Position numbers and translations under genes: made by a program. From an uncultured Oscillospiraceae bacterium (GTDB lineage Bacteria > Bacillota > Clostridia > Oscillospirales > Oscillospiraceae), in contig CAPGBJ010000033.1 of assembly GCA_948616425.1 (NCBI GenBank), positions 1-26,837 of the forward strand: DNA of 26,837 nt. Reading direction: 5' to 3'. The notes below the pieces were generated by a model that saw only the letters and a program-made list of their open reading frames with translations, did no database searches and was not told the DNA's origin. Position 1 is the stretch's first letter; each line of letters begins with the position of its first letter. This document shows, one piece after another, positions 6,757 to 15,017 of this stretch.

Positions 6757-7697
6757 TGGACAATAAGCTGATTGTCACCGCCGCACCCCACATCACCAGC
6801 GGAGACAGCACTCAGAAGATTATGGGCCGTGTGTGCCTGGCTCTGGTCCCCACCCTCGTCGCCTCAATCATCATCTTTGGTGTCAACTCCCTGATTCTCA
6901 CCGCCGTCACTGTGGGCGCCTGCGTCTTCTTCGAGTGGGTCTACTGCAAGCTGATGGGTCGGGAGATCCCCATTGCGGACTTCTCCGCCGTAGTTACCGG
7001 CCTGCTGCTGGCCTTCAACATGCCCGCCACCCTCCCCTGGTGGATGGCCATTGTGGGTGCGTTTATCGCTATTGTGATTATTAAGCAGCTCTTTGGCGGC
7101 CTGGGCTACAACTTCGCCAACCCCGCCATCGTGGCCCGCATCTCCCTGGCTGTGGGCTTTGGCGCCAAGATGTCCGCCTACCCCCTGCCCGAGAACGGCG
7201 TGGACGCTCTGTCCTCCGCCACCCCTCTGGCCGTGGCCGGCGAGCTGGGCGCGGGCGACTACGTCACCCTGTTGCTGGGCCAGCACGGTGGCGTGCTGGG
7301 CGAGACCTGCGCCATCACCATCCTCATTGGCGGCGTCTACCTGATTGCCACCAAGGTCATCAGCCCCATGATTCCCGTGACCTATTTGGCCACCGTGGCC
7401 GTGCTGTCCCTATGCTTCGGCATGGACCCTGTGGTCCAGCTGCTGTCCGGCGGCCTGATGCTGGGTGCCTTCTTTATGGCCACCGACTACGTCACCTCCC
7501 CCACCACCGACAAGGGCAAGCTGGTGGCCGGCATCTTCCTGGGTGTGGTCACCATGCTGATTCGCCGGTTCGGCAACATGAACGAGGGCGTGTCCTTCGC
7601 CATCCTGCTGATGAACCTGATCACCCCCTACATCGAGGTCAACACCCGGCAGGCGAAGCTGGGCATCGCGAAGAAGAAGGAGGCGGCCGCAAAATGA
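6756..7697 (+). CDS. rnfD: Rnf complex membrane subunit D (covalent FMN)
   Basis: Integral membrane subunit of 313 residues with about eight to nine hydrophobic segments, homologous to NqrB. The SSAT motif (Ser153-Thr156, followed by Pro-Leu-Ala) matches the S(G/S/T)AT flavinylation site at which RnfD and NqrB carry FMN on threonine by a phosphoester bond, so Thr156 is the expected attachment point. Later motifs such as DYVTSPTTDKG (244-254) are also typical of the family. It starts inside the rnfC stop codon and ends in an ATGA overlap with rnfG, so the three genes are translationally coupled. The flavin transferase (ApbE) needed for maturation is not encoded in this window. Confidence 0.95.
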   Translation: MDNKLIVTAAPHITSGDSTQKIMGRVCLALVPTLVASIIIFGVNSLILTAVTVGACVFFEWVYCKLMGREIPIADFSAVVTGLLLAFNMPATLPWWMAIVGAFIAIVIIKQLFGGLGYNFANPAIVARISLAVGFGAKMSAYPLPENGVDALSSATPLAVAGELGAGDYVTLLLGQHGGVLGETCAITILIGGVYLIATKVISPMIPVTYLATVAVLSLCFGMDPVVQLLSGGLMLGAFFMATDYVTSPTTDKGKLVAGIFLGVVTMLIRRFGNMNEGVSFAILLMNLITPYIEVNTRQAKLGIAKKKEAAAK

Positions 7698-8230
7698 GCA
7701 ACTGGAATAAGATTTTTAAGCCCATTGTGGTGCTGTGCGCCATCTGCGTCGTGATTACCGGCGCACTGGCCGCCACCAACGACGCCACCGCCCCTGTGAT
7801 TCTGGAGGCCACCATCAAGGCCCAGAACGAGGCCCGGAACGAGCTTCTCCCCGAGGCCAGCGGCGCCTTCACCAAGGTGGACGGCATTAAAATCGACAAT
7901 GTGTCCGACGTCTACGCCGCCGACAACGGCACCGGCTGGGTGATTACCAGCAACGCCAAGGGCTACGGCGGCACCATCACCGTGATGTCCGCCTTCACCC
8001 CAGACGGCAAGATCAAGCAGATCAAGGTCACCGAGGCCCAGGAGACCCCCGGCTTTGGCAGCAAGGTGACCGCCACCCCCTCCTACTGGGAGCGGTACAT
8101 GGATCAGGACGCCAGTCAGGCCCTAGTTCTGAATCAGGACATCGACGCCGAGTCCGGCGCCACCATCTCCAGCAAGGCGCTGCTCCGGGCGATGAACTCC
8201 GCCATTGAGGCGTACAACGCCATTCCTTGA
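7694..8230 (+). CDS. rnfG: Rnf complex subunit G (covalent FMN)
   Basis: A 178-residue protein with one N-terminal membrane helix (about 8-27) and an extracytoplasmic FMN-binding domain. The SGAT motif (Ser154-Thr157) is the covalent flavin site shared with NqrC, so Thr157 should carry FMN. A second family signature, ETPGFGSKV, lies at 117-125. The start is the ATG at 7694, overlapping the rnfD stop by four bases; the reading frame is open further upstream, but that extension merely reads rnfD in another frame. A GGCAGGTGAG site for rnfE follows the stop. Confidence 0.95.
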   Translation: MSNWNKIFKPIVVLCAICVVITGALAATNDATAPVILEATIKAQNEARNELLPEASGAFTKVDGIKIDNVSDVYAADNGTGWVITSNAKGYGGTITVMSAFTPDGKIKQIKVTEAQETPGFGSKVTATPSYWERYMDQDASQALVLNQDIDAESGATISSKALLRAMNSAIEAYNAIP

Positions 8231-8247
8231 AAGGCAGGTGAGTCAAG

Positions 8248-8925
8248 ATGAGTGAAAACAGTAAAATGAAAATCCTTACCAACGGCATTTTGAACGAAAA
8301 CCCGGTTCTGCGGCTTGTCCTGGGCACCTGTCCCACCCTGGCCGTCACCACCATGGCCTCCAACGGCATCGGCATGGGGCTGGCCGCCACCTTCGTGCTG
8401 CTGTGCTCCAACATCGTGATCTCCGCCCTGCGGAAGATCATCCCCGACCAGGTCCGCATCCCCTGCTACATCACCGTCATTGCCGGCTTCGTGTCGGTGG
8501 TCCAGATGGTGGTAAAGGCCTATGTGCCCGATCTGGATAAGGCCCTGGGTGTCTATCTGCCCCTGATCGTGGTCAACTGTATCATCCTGGGCCGCGCTGA
8601 GATGTTCGCCTCCAAGAACAGCATCGTGGACTCAGCTCTGGACGGCATCGGCATGGGCATCGGCTTTACCATCACCCTGACCATCATGGGCTCCATCCGG
8701 GAGATCATCGGCTCGGGCACCTGGATGGCCGGCCTGGGCAAGCTGATTCCCTCCCTGGGCAGCGAGTTTGCCATTCAGGTGATTCCCAAGGGCGTGGATA
8801 CCTTCTCCCTGATGACCAGCGCCCCCGGCGGCTTCTTCGTCTTCGGCATCCTGATGGCCGGGGCCACCTGGCTCACCACCCGCCCCAGAAAGGAAGCCCC
8901 CGCTGTGGAAGGAGGTAATGCGTAA
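8248..8925 (+). CDS. rnfE: Rnf complex membrane subunit E
   Basis: A 225-residue polytopic membrane protein with about six segments, homologous to NqrD. It pairs with RnfA as an inverted-topology dimer in the membrane. Cys28 (in LGTCPTLAV) and Cys111 (in VVNCIILGR) are at the positions that, with two cysteines of RnfA, hold the intramembrane [2Fe-2S] cluster in Rnf and Na+-NQR structures. The two half-helices around these cysteines form the internal symmetry of the family. Its stop overlaps the rnfA start (TAATG). Confidence 0.95.
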   Translation: MSENSKMKILTNGILNENPVLRLVLGTCPTLAVTTMASNGIGMGLAATFVLLCSNIVISALRKIIPDQVRIPCYITVIAGFVSVVQMVVKAYVPDLDKALGVYLPLIVVNCIILGRAEMFASKNSIVDSALDGIGMGIGFTITLTIMGSIREIIGSGTWMAGLGKLIPSLGSEFAIQVIPKGVDTFSLMTSAPGGFFVFGILMAGATWLTTRPRKEAPAVEGGNA

Positions 8926-9548
8926 TGGTGAAGCTTGCTGTTATCTTCTTTACCATGATCCTGGTGGACAACTACGTCCTGGCCAAGTTCCTGGGCATCT
9001 GCCCCTTCCTGGGCGTGTCCAAAAAGCTGGACAGCGCCGTGGGCATGTCCCTGGCCGTCACCTTCGTCATGGTGCTGGCCACCGCCGCCACCTGGCCCAT
9101 CCAGACCTTCCTGCTCACCCCCGCGAACCCCGACGGGTCCCTGAAGTGGGATATGGGCTACCTCCAGACCATCGTGTTCATTCTGATCATCGCCATCCTG
9201 GTCCAGTTGCTGGAGAACTTTTTGAAGAAGTTCATCCCTGCCCTGTATAAGTCCCTGGGCGTGTACCTGCCCCTGATTACCACCAACTGCACCATCCTGG
9301 GCGTGACCATCCTGAACCTGGACAACGGCTATGACTTTATCGAGTCCATCGTCTGCGCCGCCGGTGCGGGCATCGGCTTCCTGGTGGCTATGGTGCTGTT
9401 CTCCGGCGTGCGCCGCCGGGTGGAACAGGCCGTTACCCCCAAGTGCTTCGAGGGCCTGCCCATCACCCTGGTGGCCGCCGCGGTGACCTCCCTGTCCTTC
9501 ATGGGCTTCGGCGGTATCATCGACGCCATTTTCAATGTTGCAGCATAG
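8925..9548 (+). CDS. rnfA: Rnf complex membrane subunit A
   Basis: A 207-residue polytopic membrane protein (about six segments), homologous to NqrE and to RnfE with opposite topology. Cys26 (LGICPFLGV) and Cys122 (TTNCTILGV) are the counterparts of the cluster cysteines in RnfE, so all four [2Fe-2S] ligands are present across the pair. The start is the ATG overlapping the rnfE stop. rnfB follows after 15 bases with its own AGGAGG site. Confidence 0.95.
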   Translation: MVKLAVIFFTMILVDNYVLAKFLGICPFLGVSKKLDSAVGMSLAVTFVMVLATAATWPIQTFLLTPANPDGSLKWDMGYLQTIVFILIIAILVQLLENFLKKFIPALYKSLGVYLPLITTNCTILGVTILNLDNGYDFIESIVCAAGAGIGFLVAMVLFSGVRRRVEQAVTPKCFEGLPITLVAAAVTSLSFMGFGGIIDAIFNVAA

Positions 9549-9563
9549 GAGGGGGAGTGTAGT

Positions 9564-10364
9564 ATGAATCCGATTTTAATGGCTATTGTCCTGGTCACAG
9601 TCATCGGCCTGATCGGCGCGGTGATTTTGGTGGCCGCCTCCATTTTCATGTATGTCCCCGTGGATGAGCGGGTGGAGAAAATTACCGCGGTTCTGGCTGG
9701 GGCCAATTGTGGCGCCTGCGGCTGTGCCGGCTGTGCCGACTACGCCAAGAGCATTGTGGAGGACGGCAACGCAGTCAACAAGTGTACCCCAGGCGGCGCG
9801 GCCTGCGCCGCTAAGGTGGCGGAGATCATGGGCGTGGACGCCGGCTCCTCCACCCCCATGAAGGCGGTTGTCGCCTGCTCCGGCACCTGCGGAAAGACGG
9901 GTAAAAAGTACGAGTTCCAGGGTGTCCAGAGTTGCCAGGCCGTTAAAGGTCTATACGGCGGCGATGGGCTGTGCAAATTTGGCTGTCTGGGTTACGGCGA
10001 TTGCACGCGGGCCTGCGCCTTTGACGCCATCCATATTGTGGACGGCATTGCCAAGGTGGACCGGGAGAAGTGCACCGGCTGTGGCGCCTGTGCCGCCGTC
10101 TGCCCCAACGCCGTGATTTCCATCGTGCCCGAACATAAGCGCAAGCCCGTGGTCCTGTGCCAGAACAAGGACAAGGGCCCCGACACCCGGAAAGCTTGCA
10201 CTGCCGGCTGTATCGGCTGTATGAAGTGTGCCAAAGCCTGCCCCAAGGAGGCCATCACCGTAGAGAATTTCCTGGCCAAGATCGACCAGGATAAGTGTGT
10301 TGGCTGTCAGCTCTGTGTGAAAGAGTGTCCCATGGGGGTTATTCATGTACCCGCCAACGAGTAA
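9564..10364 (+). CDS. rnfB: Rnf complex subunit B, polyferredoxin
   Basis: Electron-entry subunit that accepts electrons from reduced ferredoxin. At 266 residues it contains an N-terminal membrane helix (about 5-30), a four-cysteine Fe-S motif (Cys49/52/57/74) typical of RnfB, a middle cysteine-rich part (Cys105, 109, 124, 137, 141, 147, 151), and ferredoxin-type clusters at Cys170/173/176/180, 216/219/222/226 and 245/248/251/255. There are 27 cysteines in all. The extended polyferredoxin is normal for clostridial RnfB and richer than the proteobacterial form. Last gene of the operon; AGGAGGGGG precedes the ATG, and a double hairpin follows. Confidence 0.95.
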   Translation: MNPILMAIVLVTVIGLIGAVILVAASIFMYVPVDERVEKITAVLAGANCGACGCAGCADYAKSIVEDGNAVNKCTPGGAACAAKVAEIMGVDAGSSTPMKAVVACSGTCGKTGKKYEFQGVQSCQAVKGLYGGDGLCKFGCLGYGDCTRACAFDAIHIVDGIAKVDREKCTGCGACAAVCPNAVISIVPEHKRKPVVLCQNKDKGPDTRKACTAGCIGCMKCAKACPKEAITVENFLAKIDQDKCVGCQLCVKECPMGVIHVPANE

Positions 10365-10373
10365 ACAGGAGTT

Positions 10374-10405
10374 TGATAGTTTTTTCTGAAGAGAAAAAAC
10401 TATCA
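10374..10405 (+). terminator. AT-rich hairpin after rnfB
   Basis: A perfect 14-bp stem (10374-10387 with 10392-10405) with a GAAG loop. Each arm contains a run of A or T, so it can act as a terminator or as a 3'-end protecting structure. It sits just ahead of the stronger hairpin at 10415. Confidence 0.6.
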
Positions 10406-10414
10406 TGCAAAAGT

Positions 10415-10463
10415 CCGCCCTGGTGCAACTTCCTTACAGGAGTTGCACCAGGGCGGTTTTTTT
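10415..10463 (+). terminator. Strong, probably bidirectional terminator between rnfB and the SEDS gene
   Basis: A perfect 16-bp stem (10415-10430 with 10441-10456) followed by seven T on the plus strand. On the minus strand the same stem is followed by CTTTTG. It therefore closes rnf and probably the convergent gene ending at 10462. Confidence 0.9.
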
Positions 10464-11667
10464 ATACTTGACTCCGGTCCCGCAGCCAGCTGGGCATAGG
10501 CCGAGCCTTGACACTGGAGACGATGCCCATAGCGGCGAATAGGGTGATAATAGAGGAGCCGCCGTAACTGATAAAGGGGAGAGTCAGACCCATGACAGGC
10601 AGAATAAACAGGCACATGCCCACATTGAAGGTGATCTGAGCCAGCAGCATCCCAGCCATCCCCATGCACACGTAGGCGGAGAAGGGGGAGCTGGCGTGTC
10701 GTCCCACCCAGATGCACCGCAGAACAATGAGGGAGAGCAGCAGCAGCAGAGCCATGCAGCCTATTAGCCCCAACTCCTCGCCGCAGACGGCATAGATAAA
10801 GTCGGTGTGCCGGGCGGGGAGCGCGTCGCTGCTGAGGGATTGGGTCTGGGTGCCCTGGAGGTAGCCCTGGCCGAACAGTTTTCCCGAGCCAATGGCCAGG
10901 ACGGACCGAGTCTGCTGCCAGCCCCGTCCCCTGACGTCCAGACTGTGGTCGAAGACCACTCGGAACCGCATAATGCGGTAGTCGGTCCACCAGCGGGTCT
11001 CGGGCAGGAAAAACAGCCAAAAAATGACCGCCGCCAGGACAATCCCGCCCCCCACCAGCACAAACCACCGCAGCTTGACGCCGGAGGCCCAGGCCATGGA
11101 AACAAAGATCATCATATAGATGACACACATTCCAAAGTCGCCGCAGACTGAGGCAATAAGGCCCAGCATAAAAACTGTGTGCCCGCCGATTTGAATGATA
11201 GAGGGGATGGAGCTGATGTCCAGTTCTTGGTCCTGAATTTTGACGATCTGAAGGGCCAGCAGCAGAATAAAGGAGATCTTGACGATCTCATTGGGCTGGA
11301 CATCCATGGGAAACCTGGGAATGATCCGGGAGATGACCAGCCAATTCAAGTTGCCGGAGTTGTAGTCCTCCCCCAGGGGGGTGAGGAGGAGAAGGATAAA
11401 GACCACGTTAAAGAGCAGCAGCAGTTTCCACCGCTTTCCTACAAAGAGCTGGAAGTCCACAAAGGTGAGCAGCATATAGGCCACCACTCCGAGCAGGATG
11501 GCAACAAGCTGGACAAACACGAAGCGCATCCAGCGGCCGTCGCCGGTGTACTGGGTAGCGGAATAGATGAGAGCCAGCCCAAATCCGCTGGCGGCCAGAC
11601 ACAGGCTTAGTAGGATCACATCGCCCTTTTTGAAAAATTCCTTTATAGGGGAGAACAGAACGGACAA
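10462..11667 (-). CDS. FtsW/RodA/SpoVE-family (SEDS) peptidoglycan glycosyltransferase
   Basis: A 401-residue polytopic membrane protein with about ten segments that polymerises lipid II together with a class B penicillin-binding protein. Family landmarks are VQPNEIVKI (123-131), the long extracellular loop with the GQGYLQGTQ stretch (266-274), HTDFIYAVCGEELG (287-300) containing Asp289 at the place of the proposed catalytic aspartate, and the C-terminal FISYGGSS (365-372). The loop that usually reads QPDLG is VCGDFG here (174-179), so the protein is divergent; it cannot be assigned confidently to RodA, FtsW or SpoVE. The start is a TTG with AGGAGGTG about 12 bases upstream, a longer gap than usual; no better start exists. 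No PBP gene is adjacent. Confidence 0.85.
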   Translation of the reverse strand: MSVLFSPIKEFFKKGDVILLSLCLAASGFGLALIYSATQYTGDGRWMRFVFVQLVAILLGVVAYMLLTFVDFQLFVGKRWKLLLLFNVVFILLLLTPLGEDYNSGNLNWLVISRIIPRFPMDVQPNEIVKISFILLLALQIVKIQDQELDISSIPSIIQIGGHTVFMLGLIASVCGDFGMCVIYMMIFVSMAWASGVKLRWFVLVGGGIVLAAVIFWLFFLPETRWWTDYRIMRFRVVFDHSLDVRGRGWQQTRSVLAIGSGKLFGQGYLQGTQTQSLSSDALPARHTDFIYAVCGEELGLIGCMALLLLLSLIVLRCIWVGRHASSPFSAYVCMGMAGMLLAQITFNVGMCLFILPVMGLTLPFISYGGSSIITLFAAMGIVSSVKARPMPSWLRDRSQV

Positions 11668-11710
11668 GGCGCAGTCTTCACCTCCTCACACATGTAAAAT
11701 TCAATCATAT

Positions 11711-11739
11711 ATTTTATCACATTATGGTGGAAATAGAAA
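11711..11739 (-). promoter_or_regulatory. Possible promoter of the SEDS gene
   Basis: Read on the minus strand: a weak -35 TTTCTA (11739-11734), 17 bp, and a good -10 TAAAAT (11716-11711). It lies in the 132-bp divergent interval shared with tsaE. Confidence 0.4.
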
Positions 11740-11748
11740 CCCCGTGTG

Positions 11749-11757
11749 TGCTATAAT
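11749..11757 (+). promoter_or_regulatory. Extended -10 promoter of tsaE-tsaB-upp
   Basis: TGCTATAAT (11749-11757) is an extended -10 element with a perfect TATAAT. No recognisable -35 lies 17 bp upstream, which is common for extended -10 promoters. The start would fall about 35 bases before the tsaE ATG. Confidence 0.55.
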
Positions 11758-11799
11758 ATTTAAGAACGTGAAAATTTTCTGTGAACAGGAGCAAATTTG

Positions 11800-12228
11800 A
11801 TGGCGCAATTCGTTACAAATTCTGAGGCGGAGACCGAGGCTCTGGGGGTTCGGTTGGCAGGCCGGCTGACGCCGGGGGCGGTAGTCGCATTCACCGGCGA
11901 CCTAGGGGCAGGGAAGACAGCTTTTACCCGAGGGATGGCCCGGGGGCTGGGTATTGAGGACCGGGTGACCAGCCCCACCTTTACCATCGTCAATGAGTAC
12001 GAGGGGGGACGACTGTCTCTGTTCCACTTCGACATGTATCGGCTGAGCTCTTCCGACGAGCTCTTCGACATCGGATGGGAGGACTACCTATCCCGGGGGG
12101 GAGTGTGCGCTGTGGAGTGGAGCGAGAACGTAGCCGACGCCCTGGAAGAAGGCGCTGTTTTCGTCAACATATGCCGGGGGAACTTGGAAGATCAGCGCGT
12201 CATTACTATAAAGGGGGTGGAGCTGTGA
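11800..12228 (+). CDS. tsaE: tRNA threonylcarbamoyladenosine biosynthesis ATPase TsaE
   Basis: P-loop ATPase of 142 residues that works with TsaB and TsaD to make the t6A modification at position 37 of ANN-decoding tRNAs. The Walker A motif is GDLGAGKT (33-40); the family motifs TSPTFTIVNEY (57-67), HFDMYRL (76-82) and VEWSE (105-109) are all present. I chose the ATG at 11800, with AGGAG eight bases upstream, over the TTG directly before it. The stop overlaps the tsaB start by four bases (GTGA), so the two partners are translated together. Confidence 0.95.
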   Translation: MAQFVTNSEAETEALGVRLAGRLTPGAVVAFTGDLGAGKTAFTRGMARGLGIEDRVTSPTFTIVNEYEGGRLSLFHFDMYRLSSSDELFDIGWEDYLSRGGVCAVEWSENVADALEEGAVFVNICRGNLEDQRVITIKGVEL

Positions 12229-12941
12229 ATATTTTAGCCCTGGAGTCCTCGGCGCCAGCCTGCTCAGCCGCCCTGTGCCGAGATGGGGCTCTGGTTGCCC
12301 AGTCCTTTCAAAACAGCGGTTTGACCCACAGCTGCACCCTGCTGCCTATGATACACGACATGCTCCAAAACTGCGGGGTGTGCCTGGAGGATGTGGACGT
12401 GATTGCGGTGGCCGCGGGACCAGGGTCGTTTACCGGCTTGCGCATCGGGGTGGCTACCGCCAAGGGGCTGGCCTGGGCAGGGGAGAAGCCCTGTGCCCCT
12501 TGCTCAACGTTGGAGTCTATGGCCTGGCCCCTGGCCCATCTGGAGGGATCACTTATCGTCTGCGCCATGGACGCCCGGCGCAAGCAGGTATATAACGCAT
12601 TGTTTCGTGCCAGAGGGGAACGGTTGGAACGGGTCACCTCCGACCGGGCAACCTCCCTGGCTGAGTTGGGGGAAGAGCTGAAAAATTTTTCTGAAAAGAA
12701 AATAATCGTTGGCGATGGGGCTCAGTTGTGTTATAATACTCTGTTAGAGACAGTTCCTGGCCTGAATCTAGCCCCCGTCCACCTGCGGATGCAGAGTGCG
12801 TGGGGGGTGGCACGAGCGGCGGAGGAGCTGGTGCGGACCGGCAGTCTGGTGTCCGGACAAGCTCTGGCCCCCGTCTATCACCGGCTGTCCCAGGCGGAGC
12901 GAGAGCGTTTAGAACGAGAAAAAATACAAAATCTACAGTAG
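12225..12941 (+). CDS. tsaB: tRNA threonylcarbamoyladenosine biosynthesis protein TsaB
   Basis: A 238-residue inactive ASKHA-fold partner that scaffolds TsaD and TsaE. It begins MNILALESS as the family does, and has the AAGPGSFTGLRIG motif (63-75). The start is a GTG overlapping the tsaE stop; the frame is open 150 bases further upstream, but that part only reads tsaE out of frame. tsaD and rimI, which often follow tsaB in Firmicutes, are not next here; upp follows after 15 bases. Confidence 0.94.
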   Translation: MNILALESSAPACSAALCRDGALVAQSFQNSGLTHSCTLLPMIHDMLQNCGVCLEDVDVIAVAAGPGSFTGLRIGVATAKGLAWAGEKPCAPCSTLESMAWPLAHLEGSLIVCAMDARRKQVYNALFRARGERLERVTSDRATSLAELGEELKNFSEKKIIVGDGAQLCYNTLLETVPGLNLAPVHLRMQSAWGVARAAEELVRTGSLVSGQALAPVYHRLSQAERERLEREKIQNLQ

Positions 12942-12956
12942 AAGGGGATCATAGCT

Positions 12957-13592
12957 ATGTATAACGAAAAAGTACACATCTTGGACCATCCTCTGTTGCA
13001 GCACAAGCTGACCATCTTGCGGGATGAGAAAACCGGTGTAAAGGAGTTCCGCGAGATCGTCTCTGAGATCGCCGCTCTGGAGTGCTACGAGGCTACCCGA
13101 GATCTTCCTCTGGAAGATGTGCAGGTAAAGACGCCCATTGCGGTGGGTACGTTCAAGACACTGGCGGGCAAAAAGTTAGCTGTGGTTCCCATCCTTCGGG
13201 CTGGACTGGGTATGGTCGACGGTATTTTGAAAATGATTCCCTCCGCCAAAGTGGGTCACATCGGTCTGTATCGGGACCCAGAAACCCACAAGCCTGTGGA
13301 GTACTACTGCAAGATGCCCGCTGATATTGCTGAACGGGATGTGATCGTCCTGGACCCCATGCTGGCTACTGGCGGTTCCGCCTCCGCCGCCATCACTTTT
13401 ATGAAGGGCTACGGCTGTAAACACATTAAACTGATGAATGTGTTGGCTGCCCCCGAGGGTATCCAGTGCATCATAAAAGACCACCCGGATGTGGAAATCT
13501 ATGTGGCCGGTGTGGACGAAAAGCTCAATGAGCATGCCTACATTGTCCCTGGCCTGGGCGATGCGGGCGACCGCATTTTTGGTACCAAGTAA
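12957..13592 (+). CDS. upp: Uracil phosphoribosyltransferase
   Basis: Salvages uracil with PRPP to give UMP. The 211-residue length fits. Motifs are the RAGLGM loop (81-86), the PRPP-binding VIVLDPMLATGGS (129-141) and the C-terminal uracil-binding GLGDAGDR (199-206). AAGGGG precedes the ATG. It is the third gene of the tsaE-tsaB-upp unit, although an own promoter inside tsaB cannot be excluded. A terminator follows about 90 bases after the stop. Confidence 0.96.
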   Translation: MYNEKVHILDHPLLQHKLTILRDEKTGVKEFREIVSEIAALECYEATRDLPLEDVQVKTPIAVGTFKTLAGKKLAVVPILRAGLGMVDGILKMIPSAKVGHIGLYRDPETHKPVEYYCKMPADIAERDVIVLDPMLATGGSASAAITFMKGYGCKHIKLMNVLAAPEGIQCIIKDHPDVEIYVAGVDEKLNEHAYIVPGLGDAGDRIFGTK

Positions 13593-13680
13593 GATAGGTG
13601 AGTGTCCAGTCCATATGCTTGCGAGCGATAGGGAAGTACGAAAGCCAACAGACACGAGCAGGACGGGCAAGGGGTACAAA

Positions 13681-13723
13681 AAGGACAGGGGGACCGGCTG
13701 AAAAGCCGGCCCCTGTCTTTTTG
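13681..13723 (+). terminator. Intrinsic terminator after upp
   Basis: A long GC-rich hairpin with a GAAA tetraloop at 13700-13703. The inner stem is 13694-13699 with 13704-13709, continued after a single bulged A by G/C pairs, and followed by five T. It ends the tsaE-tsaB-upp unit ahead of the convergent ygeX. The remaining bases between upp and ygeX show nothing further. Confidence 0.85.
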
Positions 13724-13801
13724 CTTCAGTAGATATATAATTGGGAAGTTTCTATGCTTTGTCAGTAAAAGTTCCTTATTAGGGGTAGTGCAAGTTATCC
13801 G

Positions 13802-15007
13802 TTATACGGATGGATAACTGGGGTATTTACCGTCCCAGACGATACTCCGGTAGTTCTCTCTGTCGGTGTCTCCCTCGGTGGAGATACACAAAATCACGGA
13901 ATTCTGGCCCAGATTCAACTGTTCCCGCAGAGAGGCGAGGTCATCACGCCCCATGATCTCTGCTGTCAGGCCAGTAGTGACTGCACCGCTTTCTCCAGAG
14001 ATAATCCTGGGATCAGAGCCTAGAGGATTACCCAAGACACGCATTCCTTTGGCGGCCACATAGTCGGGTACGGACAGGAAATTCTGGGCACAGGAACCCA
14101 AGATATCCCATGCGATAGTGCAGGGCTCCCCACAAGCGAGGCCAGCCATGATGGTATTTAAATCCCCTGTTACGCTGTGCAGTTTCCCGTCCCCTGCCTG
14201 GGCAGTACAAAACATGCAATTAGCGTTGTGAGGCTCCACCACGGTGATGATAGGGCGATCTTTTCCATAAAGACTGGTAAAAAATCCTGCCACGGCCCCG
14301 GCCATGGCTCCCACGCCAGCCTGGAGGAAGAGATGGGTGGGGCGTACACCTCCTAGCTGCTCTGCTGTCTCCAGGGCCAGAGTGGTGTAGCCCTCCATGA
14401 TCCAGCCGGGGATCTCCTCATAGCCTTCCCAGGAAGTGTCCTGAATTAGAACCCAGCCTTGCTCCTCTGCCTGGCGGCTGGCGTAACGAACAGTGTCGTC
14501 GTAGTTCCAAGGGGTAATTTCCGCCTTGGCTCCCAAGGACCGGATATTTTCCAGGCGCTCCCGTGCACTGCCCTTGGGCATATACACCACACTGCTCACC
14601 CCCAGCCGGGCGGCAGTCCAAGCAATCCCCCGGCCGTGGTTGCCGTCAGTGGCTGTCACGAAGGTCAGGCCGGCCAGCGCCGACCGAGTTTCCGGGCTGG
14701 TGAGCCGTTTATAGGTCAGCTCCTCCAACTGGATGTCCAGTTTTTTGGCAATATAGCGGCCAATGCACCAGCTGCCCCCCAGCACTTTGAAGGCGTTCAG
14801 GCCGAACCGCTTGCTCTCATCCTTGACATACAGCTCGGCCACCCCCAGGTGGGTGGCCAGCTCCTTCAGCCGGACCAGGGGAGTGGAGGCGTACTCCGGA
14901 AAGCTGTGGTGGAAGGCCCGGACAGCCTGGGCGGTCTCCGTGCTAAAACGGGAGGGAGCATTTCCCCTCGCCGCCGCCCAATGGACGATTTGAATAGAAT
15001 TTTCCAT
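13802..15007 (-). CDS. dpaL: Diaminopropionate ammonia-lyase (YgeX-type)
   Basis: PLP enzyme (fold type II) that converts 2,3-diaminopropionate to pyruvate and two ammonia. The 401-residue length fits. Lys74 in FGLNAFKVLGG is the expected Schiff-base lysine; Asp121 in TDGNHGRG and Asp189 in QDTSWEGY correspond to the two aspartates that allow the E. coli enzyme to use both D- and L-substrates. The start is the ATG at 15007, with AAGGAGG directly upstream overlapping the stop of the M20 gene; an upstream in-frame ATG at 15088 would lie inside that gene. It is the second gene of a two-gene operon. The product pyruvate and ammonia would enter central metabolism. Confidence 0.92.
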   Translation of the reverse strand: MENSIQIVHWAAARGNAPSRFSTETAQAVRAFHHSFPEYASTPLVRLKELATHLGVAELYVKDESKRFGLNAFKVLGGSWCIGRYIAKKLDIQLEELTYKRLTSPETRSALAGLTFVTATDGNHGRGIAWTAARLGVSSVVYMPKGSARERLENIRSLGAKAEITPWNYDDTVRYASRQAEEQGWVLIQDTSWEGYEEIPGWIMEGYTTLALETAEQLGGVRPTHLFLQAGVGAMAGAVAGFFTSLYGKDRPIITVVEPHNANCMFCTAQAGDGKLHSVTGDLNTIMAGLACGEPCTIAWDILGSCAQNFLSVPDYVAAKGMRVLGNPLGSDPRIISGESGAVTTGLTAEIMGRDDLASLREQLNLGQNSVILCISTEGDTDRENYRSIVWDGKYPSYPSV

Positions 15008-15017
15008 GACAGCCTCC

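Noticed and set aside
7412..7693. N-terminal extension of the rnfG frame
   Set aside because: It overlaps rnfD completely and reads as Arg/His-rich noise; the ATG at 7694 gives the standard RnfG N-terminus with its membrane helix.
13176..13679. 167-codon minus-strand ORF
   Set aside because: Antisense to upp, which is unambiguous; no ribosome site or family features.
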